A DNA stretch of 64,000 nucleotides from Necropsobacter rosorum (GTDB taxonomy: Bacteria; Pseudomonadota; Gammaproteobacteria; Enterobacterales; Pasteurellaceae), in the NCBI GenBank assembly GCA_000751835.1, contig CCMQ01000005.1:1-64000 (forward strand), in the 5' to 3' direction. Shown one piece after another: positions 56,534 to 64,000 of the stretch (within the stretch, counting starts at the first letter, position 1; each line of letters starts with the position of its first letter). Made by a program: the position numbers and the translations under genes. The notes beneath the pieces were generated by a model that saw nothing but the letters and a program-made list of their open reading frames with translations, was not told the origin of the DNA and searched no databases.

Positions 56534-57400
56534 ATGAATTCAAAAACACATTTAGGACACACCGCCCGCAAACGTTTCGGGCAAAATTTTCTGCACGACA
56601 ATCAGGTGATTGAAAATATCGTCATGGCGATTTATCCGCAACCGGATCAGTTGCTGGTGGAAATCGGCCCGGGGCTGGGCGCATTAACCGAGCCGGTGGC
56701 GGAAAAAGCGGGGCGTTTAACCGTCATTGAGCTGGATCGCGATTTAGCCGAACGGTTGCGTCATCACCCGTTTTTACAGCAGAAGCTGAATGTCATTGAA
56801 AGCGATGTGATGCAGTTTGATTTCGGCAAACTGTACGCGGATGAAAATCCGACACAGCCACAGCGCAAGCTGCGTGTGTTCGGCAATCTGCCGTACAATA
56901 TTTCCACCCCGCTGATGTTTCATCTGTTTAATTATCACGACATCATTCAGGATATGCACTTTATGCTGCAAAAAGAAGTGGTGAAACGCCTGTGCGCGGC
57001 GCCGAACAGCAAAGCATACGGCCGCCTGACCGTGATGACGCAGTATTTCTGTCAGGTGCTGCCGGTGCTTGAAGTGCCGCCGAGTGCGTTTAAACCGGCA
57101 CCGAAAGTGGATTCCGCGGTGGTTCGGCTGGTGCCGCATGAGCAATTGCCGCATCCGGTGAAAGAGTTATATTGGCTGAACCGTGTTTGTACGCAGGCGT
57201 TCAACCAACGGCGCAAAACCTTGCGGAATGCGCTTTCCACTTTATTTTCTGAGGAAAATCTGACCGCACTTGCCATTGATCCGAACGCCCGGGCGGAAAA
57301 TCTCAGCGTTGCCGATTATGCCCGTCTGGCAAATTGGCTGGCGGATAATCCGCCGTCCGAGGCATCAGCTCCGGCACAGTGCCGTGATGCGCAGGCATAA
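56534..57400 (+). CDS. rsmA: 16S rRNA dimethyladenosine transferase
   Basis: Also called KsgA; dimethylates A1518 and A1519 of 16S rRNA late in 30S assembly. The 288 residues begin with [12 protein letters not shown], the SAM motif [10 protein letters not shown] near residue 43, and the catalytic [12 protein letters not shown] (NLPY). An uptake signal is in frame near 57264. Same neighbours as in E. coli (surA before, apaH after). Confidence 0.98.
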   Translation: MNSKTHLGHTARKRFGQNFLHDNQVIENIVMAIYPQPDQLLVEIGPGLGALTEPVAEKAGRLTVIELDRDLAERLRHHPFLQQKLNVIESDVMQFDFGKLYADENPTQPQRKLRVFGNLPYNISTPLMFHLFNYHDIIQDMHFMLQKEVVKRLCAAPNSKAYGRLTVMTQYFCQVLPVLEVPPSAFKPAPKVDSAVVRLVPHEQLPHPVKELYWLNRVCTQAFNQRRKTLRNALSTLFSEENLTALAIDPNARAENLSVADYARLANWLADNPPSEASAPAQCRDAQA

Positions 57401-57451
57401 TCAGGCGGACAAAGGTGAAGGCATCAGCACAGCACAGGAACGGATAAGGCA

Positions 57452-58273
57452 ATGGCAACCTATTTAGTCGGTGATTTACAGGGCTGTTATGACGAATTGC
57501 AGCTGCTGTTGGATAAGGTGAAGTTTGATCCGCAACAGGATCAGTTATATCTGGTCGGCGATCTGGTGGCGCGCGGGGATCAATCCCTTGCCTGTCTGCG
57601 ATTGGTCAAATCGCTGGGCGAGCGGGCGCATACCGTATTGGGCAATCATGATCTGCACCTGATTTCCACCGCTCTGGGGATTAAAAAAGTCAAAGCGCGC
57701 GATCGGGTGGACGCCATTTTTGCTGCGCCGGATTTTCATGAATTAATCCATTGGCTCCGGCAGCAGCCGTTGCTGGTGCATAATGCGCAGGCGGGGTTTG
57801 TGATGGTGCATGCCGGCATTTCGCCGGACTGGGATCTGGCGACGGCAAAGGCCTGCGCCGCGGAGGTGGAACAGGTGCTGCGCCACGGGGATTATGCCGC
57901 CATGATCGCGCAAATGTATGACAATTCGCCGGCGCGCTGGTCGCCGGATTTGCAGGGCATGGAACGCCTGCGCTATAGCATTAACGTGTTTACCCGCATG
58001 CGGTTTTGTTATCGTGATCATCGTCTGGATTTTAACTGCAAAGCACCGCCGCAACAGGCGCCCGACGAGCTGACGCCGTGGTTTCAGCTGGATAACCCGT
58101 TGTATGCGCAGGAAAATATCGTTTTCGGCCATTGGGCGAGCCTGTTGAATACCCCGACCCCGCCGACGATTTACGCGCTGGATACCGGCTGTGTGTGGGG
58201 CAACCAGATGACCATGCTGCGCTGGGAAGATAAGCGCTATTTTGTCCAACCGGCAGTCAAGCGATATGCTTAG
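57452..58273 (+). CDS. apaH: Bis(5'-nucleosyl)-tetraphosphatase, symmetrical
   Basis: Splits diadenosine tetraphosphate to two ADP, limiting an alarmone. The 273 residues match E. coli (280). Metallophosphoesterase motifs are [33 protein letters not shown], and [10 protein letters not shown]. It follows rsmA by 51 bases. Confidence 0.97.
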   Translation: MATYLVGDLQGCYDELQLLLDKVKFDPQQDQLYLVGDLVARGDQSLACLRLVKSLGERAHTVLGNHDLHLISTALGIKKVKARDRVDAIFAAPDFHELIHWLRQQPLLVHNAQAGFVMVHAGISPDWDLATAKACAAEVEQVLRHGDYAAMIAQMYDNSPARWSPDLQGMERLRYSINVFTRMRFCYRDHRLDFNCKAPPQQAPDELTPWFQLDNPLYAQENIVFGHWASLLNTPTPPTIYALDTGCVWGNQMTMLRWEDKRYFVQPAVKRYA

Positions 58274-58343
58274 TTGCAGGGGATGAACGGGGTAAAAGTG
58301 CGGTCAAAAATCCGGCTGTTTTTGTGATTTTACAGGAGTGTTT

Positions 58344-58976
58344 ATGCCAACCGATGCGTTGATTTGTTCCGCCAGCTGCGAGCTGTTTACGCTGCCTTTT
58401 TTGCAGTTCGCGCAAATGAAAAAATTCTGTCCCGAGGATATCCCGCGCATCAAGGCGGATTACAAATTCCGCTGGGATAACTGGAAACGCTGTATTTTAC
58501 AGGTTGCGGGCGAGCTCGGCACACCTTTTGCCAAACCGCATATTGAAAGCTGGACGAATGGCTGGCAGGTGCGCGGGCATTTTTTCGCGTATTTTAAATA
58601 TGAATTCAATTTGAATTCGGCGGCGATTTTATCGGTGATTTTAAACAGCCGCCGTCTTTCCGTCAGTCTGGACTGGCATTGTTATCGCGCCGACCGTTCG
58701 CAAATCGGCGTTGCGCAATATAATCGCTGGCTGGATGATCTGGATGTTCAACGCTATGCGGATTTTGATATCTGGCGCGGCGATGAGAGCGAATATGCCG
58801 ATTTTCGTCAGCTCAAACAACTCGGCGCGGCGGATCTGACCTTGCGCGACGAGCAGGATTTCTGGTGCATCGGTAAAAATGTGGAAAAAGCGCAGCTGGA
58901 CGACATCGACGCCGTCGCATTTATCGCCGACAACATACGGGCGCTCGCTCCGCTGTATGAAAAATGCCACCAATAA
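58344..58976 (+). CDS. Conserved protein of unknown function downstream of apaH
   Basis: The 210 residues have no signal peptide or membrane segment and are rich in Trp, Asp and Tyr (WDNWKRCILQ, RWLDDLDVQRYADFDIW), suggesting a soluble cytoplasmic protein. I do not recognise a family or catalytic motif. From memory H. influenzae also has an unassigned gene after apaH. The ATG at 58344 follows the ribosome site ACAGGAGTGTTT; a GTG two codons earlier is less likely. Transcription with apaH is possible: the gap is 70 bases with an uptake signal and no clear terminator. Confidence 0.8.
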   Translation: MPTDALICSASCELFTLPFLQFAQMKKFCPEDIPRIKADYKFRWDNWKRCILQVAGELGTPFAKPHIESWTNGWQVRGHFFAYFKYEFNLNSAAILSVILNSRRLSVSLDWHCYRADRSQIGVAQYNRWLDDLDVQRYADFDIWRGDESEYADFRQLKQLGAADLTLRDEQDFWCIGKNVEKAQLDDIDAVAFIADNIRALAPLYEKCHQ

Positions 58977-59079
58977 ACCGATTCCCTTTTTCGGCGTTTT
59001 CGCTTATGCTTAGCGGGCATTTATGTAAATAAATGCGGGATGTATAACAAGTTTGTTTATTATCTAGCAGGAAATCCTT

Positions 59080-60189
59080 ATGAAAAAATTGTTGCTGGCG
59101 ACCGCACTTTCCTGTGCCGCCGCTGTTGTCTTTGCCGCCGAACGGCAGAATCCGAACACCGTCGAACATACTTACCGCTTAACCGAATCCTTTAATATCG
59201 CCGTGCCACAAGGTTCCGCGGGCGAAACCAAATTATGGGTGCCGCTGCCGTTTAATAGTGATTATCAGGCTGTGAAATCCATTCGTTACGAAGGCAATTA
59301 CCGGCAGGCTTACATCACGGAAAATAATGCCTATGGCGCGAAAACCCTTTATGCCGACTGGGATGACAAGGCGCAGAAACGGGAGCTGAAAGTGGTGCTG
59401 GAGGTGCAAACCAAAGACCGCGAAGTGGGCTTAAGCGGGGCGCTGACGGATTATCAGCCACCGCAAACGATTCATTATTCGGTGGATGTGGCACCGTATC
59501 TGCAGCCGACGGCGCATATAAAAACCGACGGTATCGTGAAAGAATATGCCAATAAAATCATCGGCAAGGAAACCAATCCGCTGAAACAAGCGGCGCTTAT
59601 CCATAATTGGATTGTCGGCCATATGGAACGGGATAATTCGGTGCTCGGCTGCGGGGACGGCGATGTGGAAAAAATACTGACCAGCGGCGTGTTACGCGGT
59701 AAATGTACCGATATTAATTCGGTATTTGTGGCGTTGGCGCGAGCCGCCGGCATTCCCGCCAGAGAAGTGTTCGGCATTCGTTTGGGCGCCGCGCCGAAAA
59801 TGGCCAGATATTCCGCCACCGCATTCGGCAGCTCGAACGAACAAGGCATTGCCGATGTCAGTGGCGCACAGCATTGCCGCGCCGAGTTTTATTTAGCCGG
59901 TTTCGGCTGGGTGCCGGTGGATTCCGCCGATGTGGCGAAGATGCGGCTGGCGGAGAAAAAATCGGTCGCTGATGCCGATACGCAGGCGGTGGCGCAGTAT
60001 CTGTTCGGTAACTGGGAAATGAACTGGATCGGCTTTAATCACGGCCGCGACTTTGAACTCTATCCGGCGGGCGAAATGACGCTGCTGAACAATTTTGGTT
60101 ATCCTTATGCCGAAGTGGGCGGCGATCCGTTGAATTTCTTTGATCCGAAAGAATTTAGCTATGAGTTTAGCGCCGAAAAATTACACTAA
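59080..60189 (+). CDS. Secreted transglutaminase-like cysteine protein
   Basis: The 369 residues begin with a signal peptide (cut after VVFA, near residue 19), so it acts in the periplasm or outside. The N-terminal half is a beta-rich domain; the second half is a transglutaminase-like fold with a full triad: Cys209 in [10 protein letters not shown], His265 in GAQHCRAEF and Asp281 in VPVDSADV. Such proteins are usually proteases or amidases. An uptake signal lies in the signal-peptide codons. It overlaps the next gene, a MerT homologue, and forms a three-gene unit with a MerP homologue. The function is unknown. Confidence 0.88.
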   Translation: MKKLLLATALSCAAAVVFAAERQNPNTVEHTYRLTESFNIAVPQGSAGETKLWVPLPFNSDYQAVKSIRYEGNYRQAYITENNAYGAKTLYADWDDKAQKRELKVVLEVQTKDREVGLSGALTDYQPPQTIHYSVDVAPYLQPTAHIKTDGIVKEYANKIIGKETNPLKQAALIHNWIVGHMERDNSVLGCGDGDVEKILTSGVLRGKCTDINSVFVALARAAGIPAREVFGIRLGAAPKMARYSATAFGSSNEQGIADVSGAQHCRAEFYLAGFGWVPVDSADVAKMRLAEKKSVADADTQAVAQYLFGNWEMNWIGFNHGRDFELYPAGEMTLLNNFGYPYAEVGGDPLNFFDPKEFSYEFSAEKLH

Positions 60190-60517
60190 CCGTTTTGTCG
60201 CCGTTTGCCTGACGGCGCTTGCCGCCGCGCTGGCCTCAAGCCTGTGTTGTATTGGGCCGCTGATTTATCTGCTTTTCGGTGTTTCGTCGGTATGGCTGAT
60301 CGAACTGAATCAATTCGAGTTTCTGCGCATTCCGATGTTGCTGTGCTCGCTGGCGGCATTCGGCTACGGATTCTGGTTATTGGTGTTTTCCAAACGAATC
60401 ATTTGCAGCCGATACTTATCCCGCCGCAGCTTGATTTTGCTGTATTGGCTGGTATTGGCGTTGATTTTATTTTTCTTATTTTATCCGACTTTGCTACCTT
60501 GGATATTGGAGGAATGA
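60161..60517 (+). CDS. MerT-like membrane transport protein
   Basis: The 118-residue protein has three membrane segments and the paired cysteines [10 protein letters not shown] (Cys29, Cys30) in the first one, exactly the MerT hallmark for moving mercuric ion. The second cysteine pair of classical MerT is reduced to a single cysteine in KRIICSRY. The start at 60161 lies 29 bases inside the preceding gene; a non-ATG start earlier in frame is possible. It is followed at once by the MerP-like gene. No merA or merR is present, so transport of another soft metal is quite possible. Confidence 0.82.
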   Translation: MSLAPKNYTNRFVAVCLTALAAALASSLCCIGPLIYLLFGVSSVWLIELNQFEFLRIPMLLCSLAAFGYGFWLLVFSKRIICSRYLSRRSLILLYWLVLALILFFLFYPTLLPWILEE

Positions 60518-60798
60518 TGATAAAAAAATTCCTGACGGTGATGCTGACAACACTGCTGTTCAGTCTGTCCGTCGCCGCGCAGGCGGAACAGCAGCTGACG
60601 CTGAAAATCCCAGAAATGACCTGCCAGCTGTGCGCGTATTTGGTCAATAAGCAATTACGGGCGGTGGACGGCGTGATTTCCACCAAAGCGAACCTGAAAA
60701 CGCAATCGGTGCGGATTACGGCTCAGCCGCAGGTGAACGTGCAAACCCTGATTCAGGCGGTAGATGAGCTGCATTATCATGCCGAAGTGGTGGAATAG
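60517..60798 (+). CDS. MerP-like periplasmic heavy-metal-binding protein
   Basis: The 93-residue product has a signal peptide (cut after AQA, residue 23) and one HMA domain with the metal site MTCQLC (Cys36, Cys39), the MerP/CopZ-type MTCxxC motif. It would collect a soft metal ion in the periplasm and pass it to the MerT-like protein. The ribosome site GGAGGA sits just upstream, and the ATG overlaps the MerT-like stop codon; an ATG one codon earlier is in frame but touches the ribosome site. Confidence 0.88.
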   Translation: MIKKFLTVMLTTLLFSLSVAAQAEQQLTLKIPEMTCQLCAYLVNKQLRAVDGVISTKANLKTQSVRITAQPQVNVQTLIQAVDELHYHAEVVE

Positions 60799-61125
60799 CG
60801 GTGGAATAAACGGCGTGCGCGGCCGTTTTCTCGCCGTTATGTTTTTTTGCTGGCAGGTCTGCGGCGGCTTTTTTGTCTGCCGGATAATGAAAAAATCGCG
60901 CCAAAACCACCGCACTTTTCTGTTGCGCGCGGCAAGGTTTTTAGCCGGTTTAAGCGGCCGTTTCCACCTGACATTTCAAAGCGGCGGGCAATGGAAATAA
61001 ATGCCTGAGATGCCCTAAAGTTCTGTCAATTTTCCCGGTTTTAGGCTATCCTATACGCCATTTTCCAAGTCAATTTCCACCGCAAAAGTGCGGTCGTTTT
61101 TTTAAGAATTTTTAAAGGTACAACT
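60799..61125. other. Gap between the MerP-like gene and leuS
   Basis: About 330 bases contain two uptake signals (near 60908 and 61085) and the leuS promoter. A 78-codon open frame crosses it, but it lacks a ribosome site and overlaps the MerP-like gene, so I do not call it. Confidence 0.5.
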
Positions 61126-63708
61126 ATGCAAGAACAATACCGTCCCGATCTGATCGAACCGGAAGTGCAGCAATACTGGCGCGATAATAAAACTTTCAAA
61201 GCGGTGAAAGACAACAGCAAAGAAAAATATTATTGTCTTTCCATGTGGCCTTATCCTTCCGGCCGTCTGCATATGGGGCATGTGCGCAATTATACGATCG
61301 GTGATGTGGTGTCCCGTTATCAGCGCATGAACGGTAAAAACGTGTTGCAGCCGATGGGCTGGGATGCTTTCGGTCTGCCGGCGGAAGGCGCGGCGGTTAA
61401 GCATAATACGGCGCCGGCGAAGTGGACGTATGAAAACATCGCTTATATGAAAAATCAGTTGCAGGCTTTGGGTTTCAGCTATGACTGGGATCGCGAGCTG
61501 ACCAGCTGCAAACCGGATTATTACAAATGGGAACAACAGTTTTTCGGCGAGCTTTACCGCAAAGGGCTGGTGTATAAAAAAACCTCCGTGGTGAACTGGT
61601 GCCCGAACGATGAAACCGTGCTGGCTAACGAGCAGGTACACGAAGGCTGCTGCTGGCGCTGCGATACGCCGGTGGAACAGAAAGAAATTCCGCAATGGTT
61701 CTTGAAAATCACCGATTATGCGGATCAATTATTAGGCGGACTGGATAATCTGCCGGAATGGCCGGATATGGTGAAAACCATGCAGCGTAACTGGATCGGG
61801 CGTTCCGAAGGGGTGGAAATCACCTTTAAGATTGAACATTCCGAGCAAACCGTGGCGGTTTATACTACCCGTCCGGATACCTTTTACGGTGTGTCCTATA
61901 TGGCGGTGGCGGCCGGTCATCCGCTGGCGGAACAGGCGGCGCAGCAAAATGCCGAGTTAGCCCGTTTTATTCAGGAATGTAAAAACACCAAAGTGGCGGA
62001 AGCGGAACTTGCCACCATGGAGAAAAAAGGCATGCCGACCGGCATTAACGCCATTCATCCGCTGACCGGTAAAGCAGTGCCGATTTGGGTGGCTAACTTC
62101 GTGCTGATGCACTATGGTACCGGCGCGGTGATGGCGGTGCCGGCGCACGATCAGCGCGACTATGAATTTGCCGCTAAATACGGCTTACCGCTGATTCCGG
62201 TGATTGCGCCGGCGGACGGCAGCGAATTGGATATTTCCGCCCAGGCTTATACGGAATACGGCGTAAACATCAATTCCGGCGAATTTGACGGGCTGGATTT
62301 TCACGCCGCCTTTAACGGCATCGCCGATAAACTGGAAGCCATGGGCGTAGGTAAACGTCAGGTGAATTACCGTCTGCGCGACTGGGGCGTCTCCCGTCAG
62401 CGCTACTGGGGCGCGCCGATTCCGATGCTGACGCTGGAAAACGGCGAAGTCGTGCCGGCGCCGTTGCAGGATTTGCCGATTGTGCTGCCGGAAGATGTGG
62501 TGATGGACGGGGTGAAAAGCCCGATTAAAGCGGATCCGAACTGGGCGAAAACCACTTATAACGGTCAGCCTGCCCTGAAAGAAACCGATACCTTCGACAC
62601 CTTTATGGAATCTTCCTGGTATTATGCGCGCTATACCTGCCCGGATTATCAGCAAGGCATGCTGGACAGCGAGGAAGCCAATTACTGGCTGCCGGTGGAT
62701 CAGTACATCGGCGGCATCGAACATGCGACGATGCACCTGCTGTATTTCCGCTTCTTCCATAAATTGTTGCGCGATGCCGGCTTAGTGGCGTCCGACGAGC
62801 CGACGAAAAAACTGCTGTGTCAGGGTATGGTGTTGGCGGATGCGTTTTATTATACCAGCCCGAGCAATGAACGGATTTGGGTGTCGCCGACTAAAGTCAC
62901 CCTGGAACGTGATGAAAAAGGCCGGATTATCAAAGCGACGGACGACGAAGGTCACGAGCTGGTGCACAGCGGCATGACCAAAATGTCCAAATCGAAAAAC
63001 AACGGTATTGACCCGCAGGAAATGGTGGAAAAATACGGTGCCGATACGGTGCGCCTGTTTATGATGTTCGCCTCGCCGGCGGAAATGACGCTGGAATGGC
63101 AGGAATCGGGCGTGGAAGGCGCGAAGCGTTTTCTGACCCGCTTATGGAATTTAGCCTTTGAGTATTGCAAACATCCGGCGGAAACTGCGCTCAATCCGAC
63201 CGCACTTTCGGGCGCTCAGAAAGCGCTGCGCCGCGACGTACATAAAACCATCGCCAAAGTCAGCGATGATATCGGCCGCCGTCAGACTTTCAACACCGCG
63301 ATTGCGGCGATCATGGAGCTGATGAACAAATTAACCAAAGCCCCGTTACAGGATGCACAGGATCGCGCGGTTATGGCGGAAGCGTTAAACGCCGTCGTGC
63401 GCATGCTGTATCCGATCACGCCGCATATTTGCTTCCGCTTATGGCAGGATCTCGGCAATCAACAGACCATTGACTTCGCCCCTTGGGTGGTGGCCGATGA
63501 GGATGCCATGATTGACGAAGAAAAACTGGTGGTGGTGCAGGTGAACGGTAAAGTCCGCGCCAGAATCACGGTGCCGGCGGCGATGGCGGAAGAGGAAATT
63601 AAACAGCTGGCGCTGGCGGACAGCAATGTGGCAAAATTCCTTGACGGTTTAACCCTCAATAAAGTGATTTATGTGCCGGGTAAATTGTTAAGTTTTGTGG
63701 CTAAATAA
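61126..63708 (+). CDS. leuS: Leucyl-tRNA synthetase
   Basis: Class I synthetase charging tRNA-Leu, with an editing domain. The 860 residues equal E. coli LeuS. The HIGH motif is in [17 protein letters not shown] (near residue 45), the CP1 editing domain spans about 220-420, and the KMSKS loop is exact (KMSKSKNNG near residue 620). The sequence CNWCPND-like metal site is [14 protein letters not shown] with CCWRC downstream. An uptake signal is in frame near 63199. lptE follows, as in E. coli. Confidence 0.98.
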   Translation: MQEQYRPDLIEPEVQQYWRDNKTFKAVKDNSKEKYYCLSMWPYPSGRLHMGHVRNYTIGDVVSRYQRMNGKNVLQPMGWDAFGLPAEGAAVKHNTAPAKWTYENIAYMKNQLQALGFSYDWDRELTSCKPDYYKWEQQFFGELYRKGLVYKKTSVVNWCPNDETVLANEQVHEGCCWRCDTPVEQKEIPQWFLKITDYADQLLGGLDNLPEWPDMVKTMQRNWIGRSEGVEITFKIEHSEQTVAVYTTRPDTFYGVSYMAVAAGHPLAEQAAQQNAELARFIQECKNTKVAEAELATMEKKGMPTGINAIHPLTGKAVPIWVANFVLMHYGTGAVMAVPAHDQRDYEFAAKYGLPLIPVIAPADGSELDISAQAYTEYGVNINSGEFDGLDFHAAFNGIADKLEAMGVGKRQVNYRLRDWGVSRQRYWGAPIPMLTLENGEVVPAPLQDLPIVLPEDVVMDGVKSPIKADPNWAKTTYNGQPALKETDTFDTFMESSWYYARYTCPDYQQGMLDSEEANYWLPVDQYIGGIEHATMHLLYFRFFHKLLRDAGLVASDEPTKKLLCQGMVLADAFYYTSPSNERIWVSPTKVTLERDEKGRIIKATDDEGHELVHSGMTKMSKSKNNGIDPQEMVEKYGADTVRLFMMFASPAEMTLEWQESGVEGAKRFLTRLWNLAFEYCKHPAETALNPTALSGAQKALRRDVHKTIAKVSDDIGRRQTFNTAIAAIMELMNKLTKAPLQDAQDRAVMAEALNAVVRMLYPITPHICFRLWQDLGNQQTIDFAPWVVADEDAMIDEEKLVVVQVNGKVRARITVPAAMAEEEIKQLALADSNVAKFLDGLTLNKVIYVPGKLLSFVAK

Positions 63709-63789
63709 TCTTGCGGGGCGGCGCATGTCCGCCTTTGTTGTTACAGCGGATATGCTTATTCGCGGTTTGCTCAAAGTCAGGAAAAAATT

Positions 63790-64000
63790 ATGTTCAAATC
63801 ATGCAAAACAATGTTAATGGCTGCCGCACTGACGGCATTAACCGCCTGCGGGTTTCATTTTCAAAACGGCGAGCTGATTCCGCCGGAATTAAAAACCCTC
63901 CGTCTGGAAAGCAGCGACCAATACGGGCCGATGACCATGGCGGTGCGCCGGCAATTGCAGGCCAATAATGTTCATCTGGCCGACGCCAAGGCGAATGTGC
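63790..64000 (+). CDS. lptE: LPS-assembly lipoprotein LptE, 5' part
   Basis: Partial: the first 70 codons before the window ends. It begins with a lipoprotein signal (lipobox LTAC, Cys20), then GFHFQNGELIPPELKTLRLES, the conserved LptE start. LptE plugs the LptD barrel that inserts lipopolysaccharide in the outer membrane. The ATG at 63790 follows CAGGAAAAAATT. The leuS-lptE order is the same as in E. coli. Confidence 0.93.
   Translation, partial: MFKSCKTMLMAAALTALTACGFHFQNGELIPPELKTLRLESSDQYGPMTMAVRRQLQANNVHLADAKANV

Noticed and set aside
60161-60798. A mercury resistance operon
   Set aside because: Only MerT- and MerP-like genes are present; merA and merR are not, and the MerT loop cysteine pair is incomplete.
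60764-61000. Open frame of 78 codons between the MerP-like gene and leuS
   Set aside because: It overlaps the MerP-like gene, has no ribosome site, contains an uptake signal and shows no recognisable protein pattern.
63711-63968. Open frame of 85 codons overlapping lptE
   Set aside because: It lies in another frame across the lptE start, whose signal peptide and lipobox are convincing.
1-64000. tRNA, rRNA, IS elements, prophage or defence islands
   Set aside because: No cloverleaf, transposase, integrase or toxin-antitoxin pair was recognised on either strand.

Overview
The window is ordinary-density chromosomal DNA from a gamma-proteobacterium of the family Pasteurellaceae. The best evidence is about 35 copies (counted by eye) of the 9-base DNA uptake signal AAGTGCGGT on both strands, which is the Haemophilus influenzae (Hin) type and not the Actinobacillus pleuropneumoniae type. 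Gene content agrees: a protein D-like GlpQ lipoprotein, a protein E-like lipoprotein, a single-parvulin SurA, PyrR, and an anaerobic/fermentative set (adhE, glpABC). A succinate-type fermenter such as Actinobacillus succinogenes or Basfia is plausible, but the species cannot be fixed from the sequence. No rRNA, tRNA, CRISPR, insertion sequence or prophage was seen.

Layout. 1-540: AT-rich C-terminal remnant of a membrane acyltransferase preceded by 21 tandem AGTC tetranucleotides. 554-6425: ilvA, a secreted unknown, the rpe-gph-trpS operon, a LysE/ArgO exporter and ridA. 6484-9296: folate genes pabB-pabC divergent from pabA, then dps with an OxyR-like operator. 9375-16643: adhE, greB, tex, brnQ. 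16692-22586: the pgaABCD operon for poly-N-acetylglucosamine, followed by about 790 bases of AT-rich non-coding DNA. 23378-34225: a near-complete glycerol/glycerol-3-phosphate regulon (glpK, glpF, glpQ, glpT, glpABC, glpR) with recognisable GlpR and CRP sites; glpG and glpE follow, separated by three unrelated genes including a TetR-type regulator with a palindromic operator candidate. 37269-41994: a four-gene family-5 ABC importer (nickel or peptide type) whose two ATPases are fused. 42046-48679: ubiA, hslVU, an SbmA/YddA-like ABC protein, a YidE-type transporter. 48895-52890: fadL homologue, ogt, mutH, terC-family gene, protein E-like lipoprotein. 53118-58976: purMN, pyrR, surA, rsmA, apaH and an unknown. 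59080-60798: a trio of secreted transglutaminase-like protein, MerT-like and MerP-like proteins. 61126-64000: leuS and the start of lptE.

How the genes work together. The glp block takes up glycerol (GlpF), phosphorylates it (GlpK), releases and imports glycerol-3-phosphate (GlpQ, GlpT) and oxidises it anaerobically into the quinone pool (GlpABC), under GlpR and apparently CRP. AdhE re-oxidises NADH, consistent with an anaerobic lifestyle. PurM-PurN, PyrR and the PabABC set cover purine, pyrimidine and folate supply. Pga, the protein E-like lipoprotein, the phase-variable-looking repeat and GlpQ/protein D are surface or host-interaction functions.

The least explained items are the AGTC repeat remnant, the transglutaminase-MerT-MerP trio, the fused-ATPase importer with a possible Fur site, the TetR/glycine-zipper operator, a perfect GCAAACGTTTGC palindrome before fadL, and leader hairpins before pgaA and glpF. 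I did not find a convincing wholly new defence or mobile system.
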